Position numbers and translations under genes: made by a program
In this document: positions 48,301 to 58,614 of the stretch, piece after piece
Layout of the letters: the number at the start of each line of letters is the position of its first letter
Numbering within the stretch: position 1 is the first letter of the stretch
NCBI GenBank assembly: GCA_037176845.1
Contig: JAYKXP010000012.1
Location: forward strand, 831,988 to 895,987
Direction of reading: 5' to 3'
DNA: 64,000 nt
From: Paramarasmius palmivorus
Lineage: Eukaryota > Basidiomycota > Agaricomycetes > Agaricales > Marasmiaceae
The notes under the pieces: model-generated
Database searches by the model: none
What the model was told of the DNA's origin: nothing
The model's input: only the letters and a program-made list of their open reading frames with translations

Positions 48301-49288
48301 CTCCAGAGCATGATAGAAATTGTGGGTCGACCCCTTCGTGGTGAAGGACATCTTGTGCAGAGCTTCCATGTAAGCGAATGTCGCACATGTAGTGATCCTT
48401 CCTTCCGTCGCTGTAGCTGGATATAGACCCCGTCTCATGAGTTGCTGGTAGTGCGGAATTTTGTTCGGACAGCCGCAGAACAATATATTGACCTGGTGTA
48501 TCCCATTTGTATGCAAGATTCGAAGTTTTGAGTGACATTGCACGGGTATAGGGCAAACGAAACCGGTATGATTCAACTGGAAGCATGAACCAAGTTTCCG
48601 CAGCGACATCGTAACAAAAAACGTGCCATTCCACTCCTAGAACTAATAAGCCAACGGTCAAACCTCCGTATAGTGAAAACAGCCACACCTCGATATGGTG
48701 AAAAGGAAGTCTACGATGCCTTCGGACACAGCATGGTGCACACACCAATTCTCCACCAAAGCAGTCCACACATCGATAACGAGGTTCTTGATATTCGCTT
48801 TCATCCTCAGACATAGAATGCTGCCCTCGACAGTCCGGACAGAGCTCCCGTTTTCGGGAATCGCCACGACCTTTGGCGCGTAACAGCTCTCGGACAAAGA
48901 GGTCCCGGTAATGTGTTTTCCAGTAGATATTGGGACGTTTCTGAATGCACCAAGTCAGTAATGTTGATAGCTAGGATTGTATGGCATGCACCGCACGCAT
49001 TGTTTTCCGTTTTCTCTTTTTACCAGCGGCGAGGTTTCCGGTCTGGGTTGAATCCAACGCGCCTTTATCCCAGAGACCATCCCATTCCCCGTCGTATAAT
49101 GCTTCCCCTCCATCCTGCATCCCTTGTAAAGCACTGTTAGCTCCGTCTTCATCCACCCAACTCCACTCATCCGTGCGATCCCAGTCTGAGCGACCCTTCC
49201 CAGGCGAGTAATTCAACACTCGGACGCTCCCATCCGAACGAACGCGCTCTTCTCGAGAAGGTATGATGCCTAGATCGAAATCGTCCAA
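45346..49288 (-). CDS. KDZ-family transposase (multi-exon)
   Basis: Open stretches chain across short introns: about 49288-48975 (acidic/aromatic N-terminus), 48900-48700 (CxC2-like cysteine cluster: RCVDCFGG, CAPCCVRRH, then HHIEVW), 48600-48050, 47980-47655 (MDANFRLK near the start, DPSLNNGLG), 47625-47164 (YDIACQW and DGEGMERVWGEHNN), about 46930-46755 (HSVSAAGFIVMGLGI) and 46677-45346. The last contains LRVEWCKSRARARR and FLEWRA, typical of KDZ C-termini, and an acidic tail. These blocks are the KDZ transposase signature; the enzyme should excise and insert the element. The start is unclear: no ATG is in frame before the first block and a TGA lies at 49304-49306. Apart from that I saw no break. 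Confidence 0.9.
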
Positions 49289-49306
49289 AGTTTCGATGCA
49301 CTCTCA

Positions 49307-50254
49307 ATATACTCGACCCGTGTTATTGCGTTGGCGACCCATGTTGGCGGTCAAGGCTGGTCAAGGGGAGTGACTGTAACTTGAGTCACAAGGTGTTACC
49401 TGTGACATTTTTTCATCTTGATATCTAACCACTATGAAGCGCCTTTTCCGTGAGTATGTTTTCATTTCTCCTAGCCTTCTGTACTTATTCCTACATCAGA
49501 TTACATCTTGACATGAATTCCACATGCTCAAGTATCCTCTACTGTATGTTGAATACCTTCTCGCGCAGCCTTCGGTACTTATGCCCGCATCCTGCCAGCA
49601 TCATCTTCAATCCCCTTTCTTACCATGAAAAGGTACTTGGTTCAGATACTGGGACTCACAGAACCTGATTTTTGGATTTTATTTTTAGCCTTTGCCGGTC
49701 AGGACTGCTTTCGCTATCGGGACTGCGATCCCACATTCAACGCTTCGAGACAGGTAGTGGATAGCGCCAAGAGGAGGAATAGAACGGCTTGAATGGGCAG
49801 GATGGGCTGAGATCAAGGTGAGTAAAGTTTTTGGCATCGAGACGTACAGAGGAAGGGAGCCTGGCGGATGTAAGGCTGTCTTGGCGACACTATCGTCTTG
49901 GGAACACCATCATTGCCCCCGTCTCGTCGCGTCTCATCTGTCACCGAACTCCTACTGATTCAACGACATCTTACAGATTTCTTCCGTTGATCACGAACAC
50001 ATAGGTCAAAATTTCCCTCAACCTTTTTTGTAGTCTATAACATTTCCATCGACCTCTCCTTCAAGTCTATAACTAGCGGTACCATCATACCAGTTACGTA
50101 GCATTGTTAATCTGATACTTCTGTCTGCCGTTTCCATTTCTCTTGTGCGAACCTCAATTGCCCCAACCAGTACTCTCTGTCCGAACCAATGAGCATTCTC
50201 TTGGTGTATCCAGCAGCCATTCCAACGAGTCTGCCCCTCTCAGTCAGCTTTCTG
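49307..50254. other. Upstream region between transposase and cargo, no gene called
   Basis: No convincing coding sequence. A minus-strand frame reaching from 50304 down to 50107 (with YWLGQLRFAQEKWKRQT) looks protein-like and may be a 3' exon of the small gene at 50255-50520. Confidence 0.4.
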
Positions 50255-50520
50255 CTAGCAAATCCAACAACAAACCCACATCTTGTACACTTGCCGAGCG
50301 TCATTCACGTCACCGTGGTCTATTCGCTGATGGAGCTGCTCTACGAGCAACGCATCGGATACAGTCCTACCTGCGTAGGACGCGTCCCACGTGTCCCAGC
50401 TCCTGATGAGAAAGTCAGTGCCGATGAGTCGGATGATCCACCAGACTCGAGTTCTTACTGGGCTATCTGCGCCTGCATAGTGCGGGTAATTCTGCGCTTG
50501 TGAAAGTCTTCCGAATACAT
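50255..50520 (-). CDS. Small Trp-rich KDZ cargo gene, 3' end uncertain
   Basis: Minus-strand exons join in phase through two introns (GTAAGA..CAG near 50459-50401, GTAGGA..TAG near 50368-50341). They give MYSEDFHKRRITRTMQAQIA and then SWDTWDASYAEQLHQRI, ending at a TAG at 50255-50257 or continuing through a GTTTGT donor into the frame at 50107-50250. It is a short charged protein with a likely helix and has no assigned family. It sits next to the basic-region gene and on the same strand. Coding potential is judged only from phase-consistent splicing. Confidence 0.45.
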
Positions 50521-50631
50521 ATGTACTGAGTACTGAATGGCTAGTTGGTCAGCGAGCGACAACCCAGAGGAAACCCGTATATATATTTGTCGAACGGTAA
50601 ATACATGGACTGTCGAGGTAAACGCTCGGAT

Positions 50632-51455
50632 TTACTCGGGCAAAGGTGCCTGCCCATCGATGTAAACACGATTTTCCGGATTCTGGAATATCAGCCTGCC
50701 TTCGGAGTAGCATTGCTCCAGAGATTGGTCAGGGTCCAGAACACGATACTCCATGTCGTCGCAACACCGGACAAGAAGTCGTATGCGTCGGGCGAATTGT
50801 TGGCCTCGCTGCCAATCCCCCTTTGCCCCATAAATATTGATCACCTTCTGGCACAGATCCTCGGATGAGTGTAGGAAAGAGAGAAATTTGGTTGCAGCTT
50901 CGTCCAGGGGGCATTTGCTCGAGGGAGCCGAAGAGGATATCCTTTGCTGATAGTTGTGATAGACACGATCGAGGTACCGGTACGCAGAGCTTCCAGTCCA
51001 TCGATCCAGGGCCGTTTGTAAGTTCACTAGCTGCCAGCGTAGGTCACTAGCGTTGGAGAAAATTGGCATTGCGACCTTCAATGATATAGAGTAGGAACGT
51101 ACTCTTTATGTTCATGTAGCTTGCAGTATTCCATTTCGCGTTGGTTTGCTGCTCTCCAGCGGGCATCTCGAGTTCCCTTCCGCTCGACAATCCTGTCCGA
51201 CACTGAGAACTGAACTGGACACCTCGAATGCCACAAAACCTACTCTGCCATCTCTGCTTCTCTCTTCTTCCTCGCTCGCTCCAAACGCATGTGTTCCTTG
51301 GCTCGACATTTGACCGCCTCGCGATTCCTAAAAATTAGTCCAGCAGTTGTTTCTCGCAATGGATTGGATGCTTACTTGAGGTAGTAGCGTGCAGACTTAG
51401 CACGATTGGCTCGAACTTTGTCCTCTTTCGTTTTATGCTTCTTGAGCCGGGGCAT
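50632..51455 (-). CDS. Basic-region/coiled-coil protein, 222 aa, KDZ cargo
   Basis: Four exons, 51376-51455, 51244-51327, 51103-51192 and 50632-51046, join in one frame (669 nt including stop). The N-terminus is very basic, with a pattern like a bZIP DNA-contact region (KVRANRAKSARYYLKNREA, then KEHMRLERARKKREAE). A 150-residue helical-looking part follows, with YGAKGDWQRGQQFARRIRLL. The basic stretch suggests nucleic acid binding, perhaps a regulator of the transposon. No leucine heptads are clear, so bZIP is not claimed. The start is the only ATG before the basic region. The open frame at 50632-51081 starts within what I read as the last intron; the exon 4 acceptor (CGCTAG) is chosen because it alone keeps phase. 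Confidence 0.65.
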
Positions 51456-52232
51456 GGGGCGTCAAAGAGGCAGGTGGAGAACAGAAAATATCTCGGCGTC
51501 TATCCAGTGCTTGATCCCCAGGCTTGATCAGGCGCCCATGACTTGCGGGTTGGTCCTCAGCTCAGTGCTCAACGGTCTGTCCAGACGTTCAATTGGTACA
51601 ACGAAATGTTACTGCTATTGGAGTGACCTTGTTTTGACCTAGCCTTTCAGTATTCGGTGCGATTTCCCGAGAGTCACTGTCACTCCTCACGCCCAGGAGG
51701 TTCGCGCTAGAAAAACACTGTGCCGACCCCTTCCAAAGCATCTGTTTCTTACCTTTTCAATTAGGAAGATTTTCAAGTATCCTATAGAATTGGTATCGGT
51801 GAGCATTTTCCCCAGGTACCAGTAGAAAATCTATGCAAATACGCCCTCAGCACCAGAAATATCCTGTGCATACGCGCTGATGTCAGACCAAGTAGACATC
51901 AATTCCACTTCCATTAGCTTCATTAGCAACGAATCAGTTCTAGTACATCAATTCAATCTCTATCAGTATCAATTCCAAGTTCGAACCATTCCGTTTAGGA
52001 TCAGTCGGCCAACACTTTTGACTTCACATAAGGGTATGTATCACAGTTGCTACATCTATCTCTACGCTACTTGGTGTTCATGTTCTCGCCAGAATTGGTC
52101 TGCTTCCTCCTTGGACGAAGCCACCATGATGTTTTCATTAGTAAGCCTCTCAAAATTGGCCAGTCCGATGGCGTGCATCAACGACAGTCTTCAAGAGAGC
52201 ATTGAGTTTGAGTGCCGATTTCAACAAATCAC
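51456..52232. other. No gene seen (777 bp)
   Basis: Intergenic within the KDZ element. The minus-strand region at 52150-52232 may be a 3' untranslated part or a further exon of the next gene. Confidence 0.4.
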
Positions 52233-53177
52233 TTACCGCTGGTGAATTCCCGGGATATCTCCAATTAGAAGAACGAACCACTCTTGACTGGGATTCCACG
52301 GGGTGCTGAGAGTTCCTGCCAGACCACTTTTGACGCAAGCATCGTACGCGGACTTGGCTTGGGTGTAATAGTCGAAGGAGCGGTGCATTGGATTCGAGAC
52401 TCCACTAATGAGGTTATTAGCCTCTGCCCTGTAGGACCATGTGAGAGACTAGTAACACAGATGGACACATACGTACCAATTAGTGAAGACACCATGTTGT
52501 CCATCGCGACCGGCAATGACCATATGACCCCCAGCACGCCTATTCCTTCTCCTGAGGGGAGACGCAGTTGCAGCGGGAGAGCTCGAAACGGTGCGGGAGC
52601 CTCGAGGAGTTGCTGGAATGGCATTGACTGGGGTGAGCTGTGGCACAGTCGCGTCCTCCTCTGACAAAGTCAGAACATGTCCTCCATTAGGGGACAACGG
52701 CGCTGAACGTATCAGTTCATCGATATCGGTGTCAGTTTCCATTTCACTGAAGGAGGAAGAACGTGAGAGAGTCGATGTCGATTTGCAGCACTTTGGACAG
52801 GTACTGGGAGCAGGAACGGGGGCAGTTGAGGCACGAGCTTGAAGTGTTGCTAGGGCTATATTAGAAACTCATGAGAGGTCTGATAGATGATAACGTGCCG
52901 TACCTAAGACTTCCCGGAGCGTATGAGCGGCCTTTTCGGCGGCTGAGATCGATTCCTCGATGCTAGAGTGGTGAGCGTTTGTTGTTTCCCCTACTTGCCG
53001 AAGAAGATCTCTAGCCGAGTCGCCGAGGGATCCCATTGACTCGATAAACTGGAACTGGCGGGTTCTGGCTTGTTCGAGGGCTAAATGAATATCTGGCAAG
53101 CCGTTGTAGTCAGCATTCAAGGCATGAAAAAATTGCAAATCACTCACTATTGAGCTCATTTTGAAGAACTGTCCCAT
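52233..53177 (-). CDS. RNase H1 N-terminal-like domain protein, 282 aa, KDZ cargo
   Basis: Exons 53177-52904, 52855-52477 and 52428-52233 join in phase across two 48-nt introns. The N-terminal 90 residues look helical (FIESMGSLGDSARDLL). A CPKCCKS pair and an acidic, Ser/Pro-rich linker follow. The C-terminus carries MVIAGRDGQHGVFTNW, then WAEANNLISGV and SFDYYTQAKSAYDACVKSG. This is the layout of the RNase H1 N-terminal/viroplasmin-like domain (Gly-rich V/IFT.W strand, xVxG strand, YxxFxxxxEA helix), which binds RNA:DNA hybrids in eukaryotic RNase H1. No RNase H catalytic domain is present. The intron assignment decides the domain, since TTG GCA spliced as TG|G GCA gives the conserved Trp. 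N-terminal alternative: a GTGAGT donor at 53150 could remove part of exon 1. Confidence 0.7.
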
Positions 53178-53543
53178 CTATCTGATTGAGTCAGTGAAAG
53201 ACCTCAAGGAAAACTCGTTGTGCCGCACCGGGTTCCTCGTCTGCAAGACTAGGTTGAGGAATTCGCATTTGAGAGACACGGTGATGGTGGTGGTTGGAAG
53301 AAGATGTTGCTACGGTGAATTGGAAAAACTGTCGCACATTCCCCGTGCGACTTCCATAGGCTGTTATCTGATGGCGGGTTTGAGGTTGAAGCGGCGGGTT
53401 TGAGACTGAAGCAGATCATGGTGTCGGTCAAAGACGCGTCTTGCTTAGATAACACACTCATTTTGGGAATTGAAACGATCAGCTTTTTTTGGCCTTTTAT
53501 GGAAACCGAGAAGAAAATTGTACATCGGAGTATCTACCTATTT
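53178..53543. other. No gene seen (366 bp) between the two cargo genes
   Basis: Holds the promoter side of the 52233-53177 gene and the 3' side of the next one. A 22-base imperfect repeat (GGCGGGTTTGAGRYTGAAGC) occurs twice near 53373-53412. Confidence 0.5.
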
Positions 53544-54301
53544 TCACTCAGAATCGGAATCACTGATCATAACTACATTGGAGGCAGGGACCGTAATAGT
53601 GCCATTGGCCCAAACCTCTCCTTCCAACGGATAGGCCACAGATGGCGGGTTGATGGTGGCGAGTTCCCATCCAGGCTTCGCACCGGAATAGGCGCGAGTG
53701 TACTCTGCGAGTGCCTCCTCCCACATTTTATATCCCTTGCTGAGGCAGTTGGGGACGCCAGATACTCGAGGGACAACCTCGCTGATGCTGGGAGAGGCTG
53801 TGAGTGACAATAAGAAGGGAAGTGATTGAGATAGACTTACGCGTCATAAAAGATGCCCACCTCACACCCTCGGAAGATAGTGTAAAACTTCCCCTGGTGA
53901 CGTTCCATTCCAGGGCGCAGTTCGAGTTCTGAGGGGTGTGGGATTACGCTGGAGTAGTTGCTGGTGGATGCAGGGGGAGCAGGAAGAGCCGGCGCGGTAG
54001 GTACATCTTCCCAGCTGATGGTGTTGGGTACACCAGCAACGTTGTTGTCACTGTTAGAGGAGTTGGCTGCAACACCCTCGACAGAGCCGGTGAGCCCGTC
54101 CCTTTCGATCCTGACGGTAGTGGTAATCGTCCAGCCTATCATGCAAATCAGTGGAATACCATATGAAGGCCTGATAAGTTCTTACCGGGAAGTTTTTCTA
54201 TGACCTCGCGAATGATTACTACGCATCATGTTAGCCTATTGTCATACAGAAAGTAAGGGAGGCGTACTGTGGTCCTGGGATACATGCTCTGGGCTTGCCA
54301 T
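53544..54301 (-). CDS. Second RNase H1 N-terminal-like protein, 201 aa, KDZ cargo
   Basis: Four exons, 54268-54301, 54186-54218, 53841-54135 and 53544-53787, give one frame of 606 nt with stop. Introns are 49, 50 and 53 nt. After an N-terminus with WTITTTVRIER and an Asn/Pro-rich linker, residues near 105-165 read GKFYTIFRGCEVGIFYDA, then VVPRVSGVPNCLSKGY and WEEALAEY. The G-x-F strand, VSGV strand and K-Y/W-EEALAEY helix match the RNase H1 N-terminal-like domain seen in the neighbour, with different flanks. No catalytic RNase H domain follows. The CCCAG acceptor at 53788 is chosen because the nearer CACAG shifts the frame. Two such genes side by side suggest duplication of a hybrid-binding module. 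Confidence 0.7.
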
Positions 54302-55020
54302 GATGGTGGTACAGAGGTAAGGAGCGAATGCGGTATTCTGATTCGGCAGAAAGTGACTCTGCAAGGAGATGATTTGGGAGCACTGAACATCTTTGAGCCT
54401 TATCGCGTGTAATCGGCCGTAAGATTCGGAACCAAGATGTCTGGCTGCTTCACAAGGGCGCGGTGCTCTGGAAATCCATAGTACCTGATTGGACGCCAGG
54501 AACGTCGGAAATCGGCCGGACGAGGTGTTGGGTAAGCCTGTGGTAAGTACCGTATGGCTGTCAAGGGGGAAACAGATTTGCCCTAACGCGTTGCTGTTGA
54601 GATGTTCTTGTCATTGGGTTTTGCCAACGGTGGGGCGGAGCATTCACTCAACATGAGGCCTGTTGAGATGTCAGACATTGCGTTTGAGGGTGACGATCTC
54701 CTGGAATAAGGATATTACCGTTGGGTGCGGGTGCGAAGACGACTGGCGGTAGTCAGCGTACAACCTGGAAATGCAGGCGCTAGAGTTGAATATTGGTAAT
54801 TGCTGAGTCGAGACGGCCGAGTAGGGACAAATTTGGCGGATTTAGATTGTCTGGCAGGAGCAGTTTGAGATTGGGTGTTAAAAGGCGAAGGAAATTGGCA
54901 AGTACCTTTTCCGAAACCTTCTGTCCCTGCTCAGCCAAAAAGGTACATCGAACTTGGCCTGTTTTCTCTTGTGAAAACGTCCTCACTTCTCCCTTTTTCC
55001 TTCCTAGGTCACCTCTCGTC
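54302..55020. other. Divergent intergenic region (719 bp)
   Basis: Separates the minus-strand cargo from the plus-strand gene at 55021. A CTAG acceptor-like site at 55004-55008 and an open frame upstream (from 54793) leave room for an earlier exon of that gene. Otherwise nothing is recognisable. Confidence 0.4.
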
Positions 55021-58000
55021 ATGCCCAATCCTGGTGTTTTCCATGGGGCTCAGCTCCGCTTGTTGGAGATGCGGCTCCCGGGGTACTTTGCTGCTGCTTG
55101 GGAAGGCTGGGGTGTGGATTATATTTCCCAAGTTCAGCGGGACTTCTTCAAGGTCTTCAAGCCTGGCACACCCGATAACTTCGATCCAACCAACGAAGAG
55201 ATGCTTGCAGCCATCGAGGCTGAAGCTGAAGAGTCGGATGAGCTGCTCGTGGAGCCTGTTCGCGAAAGGAGTCCCAGAGCCAGGAAGACTTTCAGCGTGA
55301 GTTGGAAGAGTTCAAGAAGCTGAGATCGTTGATAGGAACTAAATGTTCGGTACGTCACAAGTCACTGTGATGTGTGACTCTCATGACTCATTCTCAACCT
55401 CATGCCATGCCCAGCAAATGGATCGTTGGTTTCCCTATCGTTTTCGCAAAAGCCAGGAGGCTAATATGAAGGAGTCGGATGTCTATCGTCGACTCCTGAG
55501 TAAGCTCACTGGCATGGATGTTAGTGCTGGGCGACGTCGACCTCCTTACGTTCTATGGGCTCGTGAAAACGCTGGATTGGTAGAAGAGCTGGTTCGCGAG
55601 CGAATGAAGTTGAAACATCTGAAAGGTATGGGTTTTTCTGCGATGATGTTGGGGTTACTGACCAACTGTTCCCCTAATTCCTAGATGAAGATGCCCTGCG
55701 CCGTGGAGTCGTGGATTCAGCTTTCACGAAGCTACCAGCCGAGGAACAGATAGCCTGGGTTAAAGAAGCTCAAAAAGAGTTCGCAAAAGAAAGCCAGGAT
55801 GGATTTCTTGGTGCTCAGCGGTCGCCTCAAATGATGTGGGCGGTCCAAAATTCTCCAGTGGTAGATCAGTTGGTTGGCGCGGCTGTAGCTGAGAAGCAGG
55901 CTGTTCTGAAGTTCGAAAAAAAAGGTGCATCTTCCATTTGTGTCGATTTGAGTGTTTGTTTCTAAATTTCTTTGACAGGAGAAGATGCCTATGTTGCTAT
56001 TCGTCAGGACGTCGTTAGGCGAGAGTACGAGAAGCTGGCAGATAGCGTTAAACAATCTTGGGTCAAGAAGGCAAAGGAGGAACAAGAAGAACGTGTCAAA
56101 AAGATCAAGAAGGAGAAGAATGCACCATTCCCCACTGACCCGGAATCTCGTCAAAAGTATGTGCAAGCTTTGGAACCTTTGTTAGAACAGTTAGCTCCTT
56201 TCGTTTTCCGGTCGTTTATTGACCAGTAGTGGTATATCATGTAACTGGCTCTGTTTTTTCCTCAATAAAGCTTTTATCTCATGTTTCTTGAATCTGGTTG
56301 TGGTGCCTTTACTGACTCTCGCCATAGATCTATTGAACGCATCAGTCCATTCGTGACACCTATTCTGCAAGGCATGGCAGAGGCTACCGGTTGGAATTTC
56401 ACTCTGGTCGCTGGAGGACCCGAACCTGCGGATGGTGGACGTTTAAATATGACGGCGTAAGTGTGAAGTGTGTCTCGCTCGTTTCTTGTTATTAATCAAA
56501 CTGTCCAAGCATTCACATTGGGACCACTGTGGGGGCGGTACCTTTGACGTTTGGAGCGGCGTTCCGTCCCCAAATCAAGCAGCTCTTCAATCCTTTGTTT
56601 GCGAAATTCCTGAACCAATCGTTCTGTAAGTCAACTTGTCTCGGGAGTAGCTGTAATACTAACATTCTCCAGCTGTGGCCGAGTGCCAACGCAGGGCTTT
56701 AAAGTCACGGTCGATGCCGTGTCTTAGTGACTTGCTCGATGATTCATCGGATGTGGTCATTCACGAGCGCGTAGACGATCAAGAAGGCAACAACGTTCCT
56801 CAGGCCTCGACATCCAAGGTCTCAGTGGCTACGACTTCATCAAAGTCAGCAGCGGAGACCACCGATTCATCGACGCTATCGACCCCTGCCTCTCCTCCTC
56901 CAAGACCTCCTCATGCACGTATGAGGCCACCCTGTGGACCTCCACGCTTGGTATCAACCCTGCTGGCTGGTAGCAACGCCGTGCCTACTCTGAATGGACG
57001 TCGGCCTGCCGGTATAGGGAATGTCGAAGTACCGAATGCTCGCAGTGATCACCGGGCACAACCATCAAGGCTGCAGGTTAGCTCGCAACGGCTGATTGAC
57101 AGAACTCTCACTACTCTGTCTCCAACATCATCCACTCATTCTTCACCAGTATTAGCACCGCAGTATGCTTTCCACACCCCGCCATCTCCGTCATCTGCAG
57201 CTTCTTCTCCACCACCAGCATCGTCTCAGCATTCATCACCACCTCCAGCATCTCCAGCGTCCTCGGCACCTCCTGCTTCACCACCTCCAGCTTCATCACC
57301 ACCACCAGAGCTTGGTCCGGCCTCGGCTCCTAGTCCTCGCACATACAAGACCAAGAAGCGTACAGCTGCCTCGACACCTTCATCCTCAACTACCGCAAAG
57401 AGAGCTGGCGTCGCCTCTAGCAAACGTCAAGTGTTGGTCGGGGTGGTGTTACCTGTGAAGCGAACCGCTACCACTACGGATTCTAGAGAGCGGAAAAGGG
57501 CCAAACAGGACAAGGGGACTGATGAACAAGTGGTCGAGGTGTTTGAAGCTGAGGCTTCTACTAGCACCGGTGAGCGTCATTCAGGGACGTCAAAGAAGGC
57601 GGGCAAGCGTGCAGCGGAGGCATCAATCGATGCGGAGAGGGCTTCTACATCAGCCTCGAAACGACGCAAAACTGATAACACGTCTGCTGACCCAGTACCC
57701 GAGCATGTTCCCCATATGGTCAGCACTCCCGCCAACGCTCCCAAATACGTCCAGCACACGCTCTCTATCTGCCACGAGGTGCAAATGGATCGTGGTCTCC
57801 GCGATGTGGTCCAACTCTGGCTTCAGCTCGACGTCAAAGCCGGCTTTGTGGGTTCCCGATTGTGCTCGACTAATCGCCCGCGTGTTGTGCACGACTGGAT
57901 CGCACGCGCACGCGCCCCAGGCTTCAAGCCAAAGGTGGACAACTTGGACAAATATGCAGAGGATTTCGAAGCCTGGTATAAGGTGTGTTGCCCGTGGCGT

Positions 58001-58249
58001 AAGGATTGTGGACAGGGTATCAGGTTGACTAGGGAGAATGGGCAGGATTGGAGTGACTTGGCAGTATATGGTCCCAATGGGATTGTGAGCTTTGTAGTGG
58101 CATTGGCATGGTGGAAGAAGGCCGTACAGAGGCTTCCCTTTGGGACTCCCAGGCAGCGCCAAGAGAAGGAGGCGAAGAACGGCCTGTATCGCGCTGCGTT
58201 GGCCAAGATTGAGTATTCTTTTCGTTGTTTGAGGGATGGCGGTTCTTGA
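55021..58249 (+). CDS. Large uncharacterised KDZ cargo protein (probable frameshift)
   Basis: Exons 55021-55349, 55415-55625, 55685-55924, 55979-56156, 56327-56456, 56510-56625 and 56673-58249 connect phase-consistently from exon 2 on. The N-terminus (PGVFHGAQLRLLEMRLPGYF) is followed by a Lys/Glu-rich part with KQSWVKKAKEEQEERVKKIK and FTLVAGGPEP. The last exon adds a Pro/Ser-rich linker, Lys/Arg clusters (nuclear-localisation-like) and a C-terminal domain with KAGFVGSRLCS, VVHDWIARARAPGFKP and a Trp-rich end. I know similar architectures as uncharacterised agaricomycete proteins; the middle is vaguely HMG-like. Exon 1 changes frame between about 55240 and 55280, so either a short intron is missed or the gene carries a frameshift. 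The function is unknown; the basic regions suggest DNA or RNA binding. Confidence 0.65.
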
Positions 58250-58549
58250 AGGATAGGTAGATGATTACAGGACGTTTTTCCCTTGTTTAATAGGTTTTTG
58301 GTCCTGTATTTTAAATTGGCGGGCAGTAGTTATTAGGCAGCTAATCAAATGTGAAGGCCATATGGGATATATTGCTACGTAGGTAATATATGATCACTTG
58401 GCTCAGTTGTTAATGTGTCCGAATTATTAGTCGGATGATGTAAGCTGCTGTGTCGCTAGTTCAATTCTCGCTGTTGTCGGTATAATTTTAGCTGTACACT
58501 GGCAGTATTGCTACTTTAGCCCGCTTCAGCTTAACTGGCAACATGCGCT
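58250..58549. other. Right subterminal region of the KDZ element
   Basis: Non-coding, A/T-rich sequence between the last cargo gene and the right terminal repeat. Confidence 0.5.
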
Positions 58550-58614
58550 GGAGACACATGAAATTGAACTGGCAATTAACATCTATTGATGTGTGGCAGG
58601 TGCCTCTTCAGGTG
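58550..58614 (-). repeat. Right terminal inverted repeat of the KDZ element
   Basis: Partner of 44999-45070. It ends GGTG directly before the repeated AGGTTTG of the gypsy integrase frame. Confidence 0.8.

Larger units (their letters stand above)
44999..58614. mobile_element. KDZ DNA transposon, 13.6 kb, with cargo genes
   Basis: Boundaries are set by the interrupted gypsy frame. The left gypsy side ends GATGAAGGTTTG and the right side restarts AGGTTTGAGG, giving a 7-bp duplication AGGTTTG (44992-44998 and 58615-58621); an eighth position differs. The ends form imperfect inverted repeats of about 65 bp: CAGCCTTAGAGGCTCC at the left, CACCTGAAGAGGCACC read inward at the right, then a shared AGATGTTAAT and CATGTGTCTC. 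Inside are a KDZ transposase and five other genes. KDZ elements are large fungal transposons known to carry passenger genes. Confidence 0.88.

Noticed and set aside
53544..53810. Exon 4 starting at the CACAG acceptor
   Set aside because: That junction shifts the frame and destroys the domain; the CCCAG acceptor ten bases further keeps it.
49307..58614. A TET/JBP oxygenase gene, a known passenger of KDZ elements
   Set aside because: I looked for the double-stranded beta-helix pattern (H.D...H) in the cargo and found none; the cargo is accounted for by the other genes listed.
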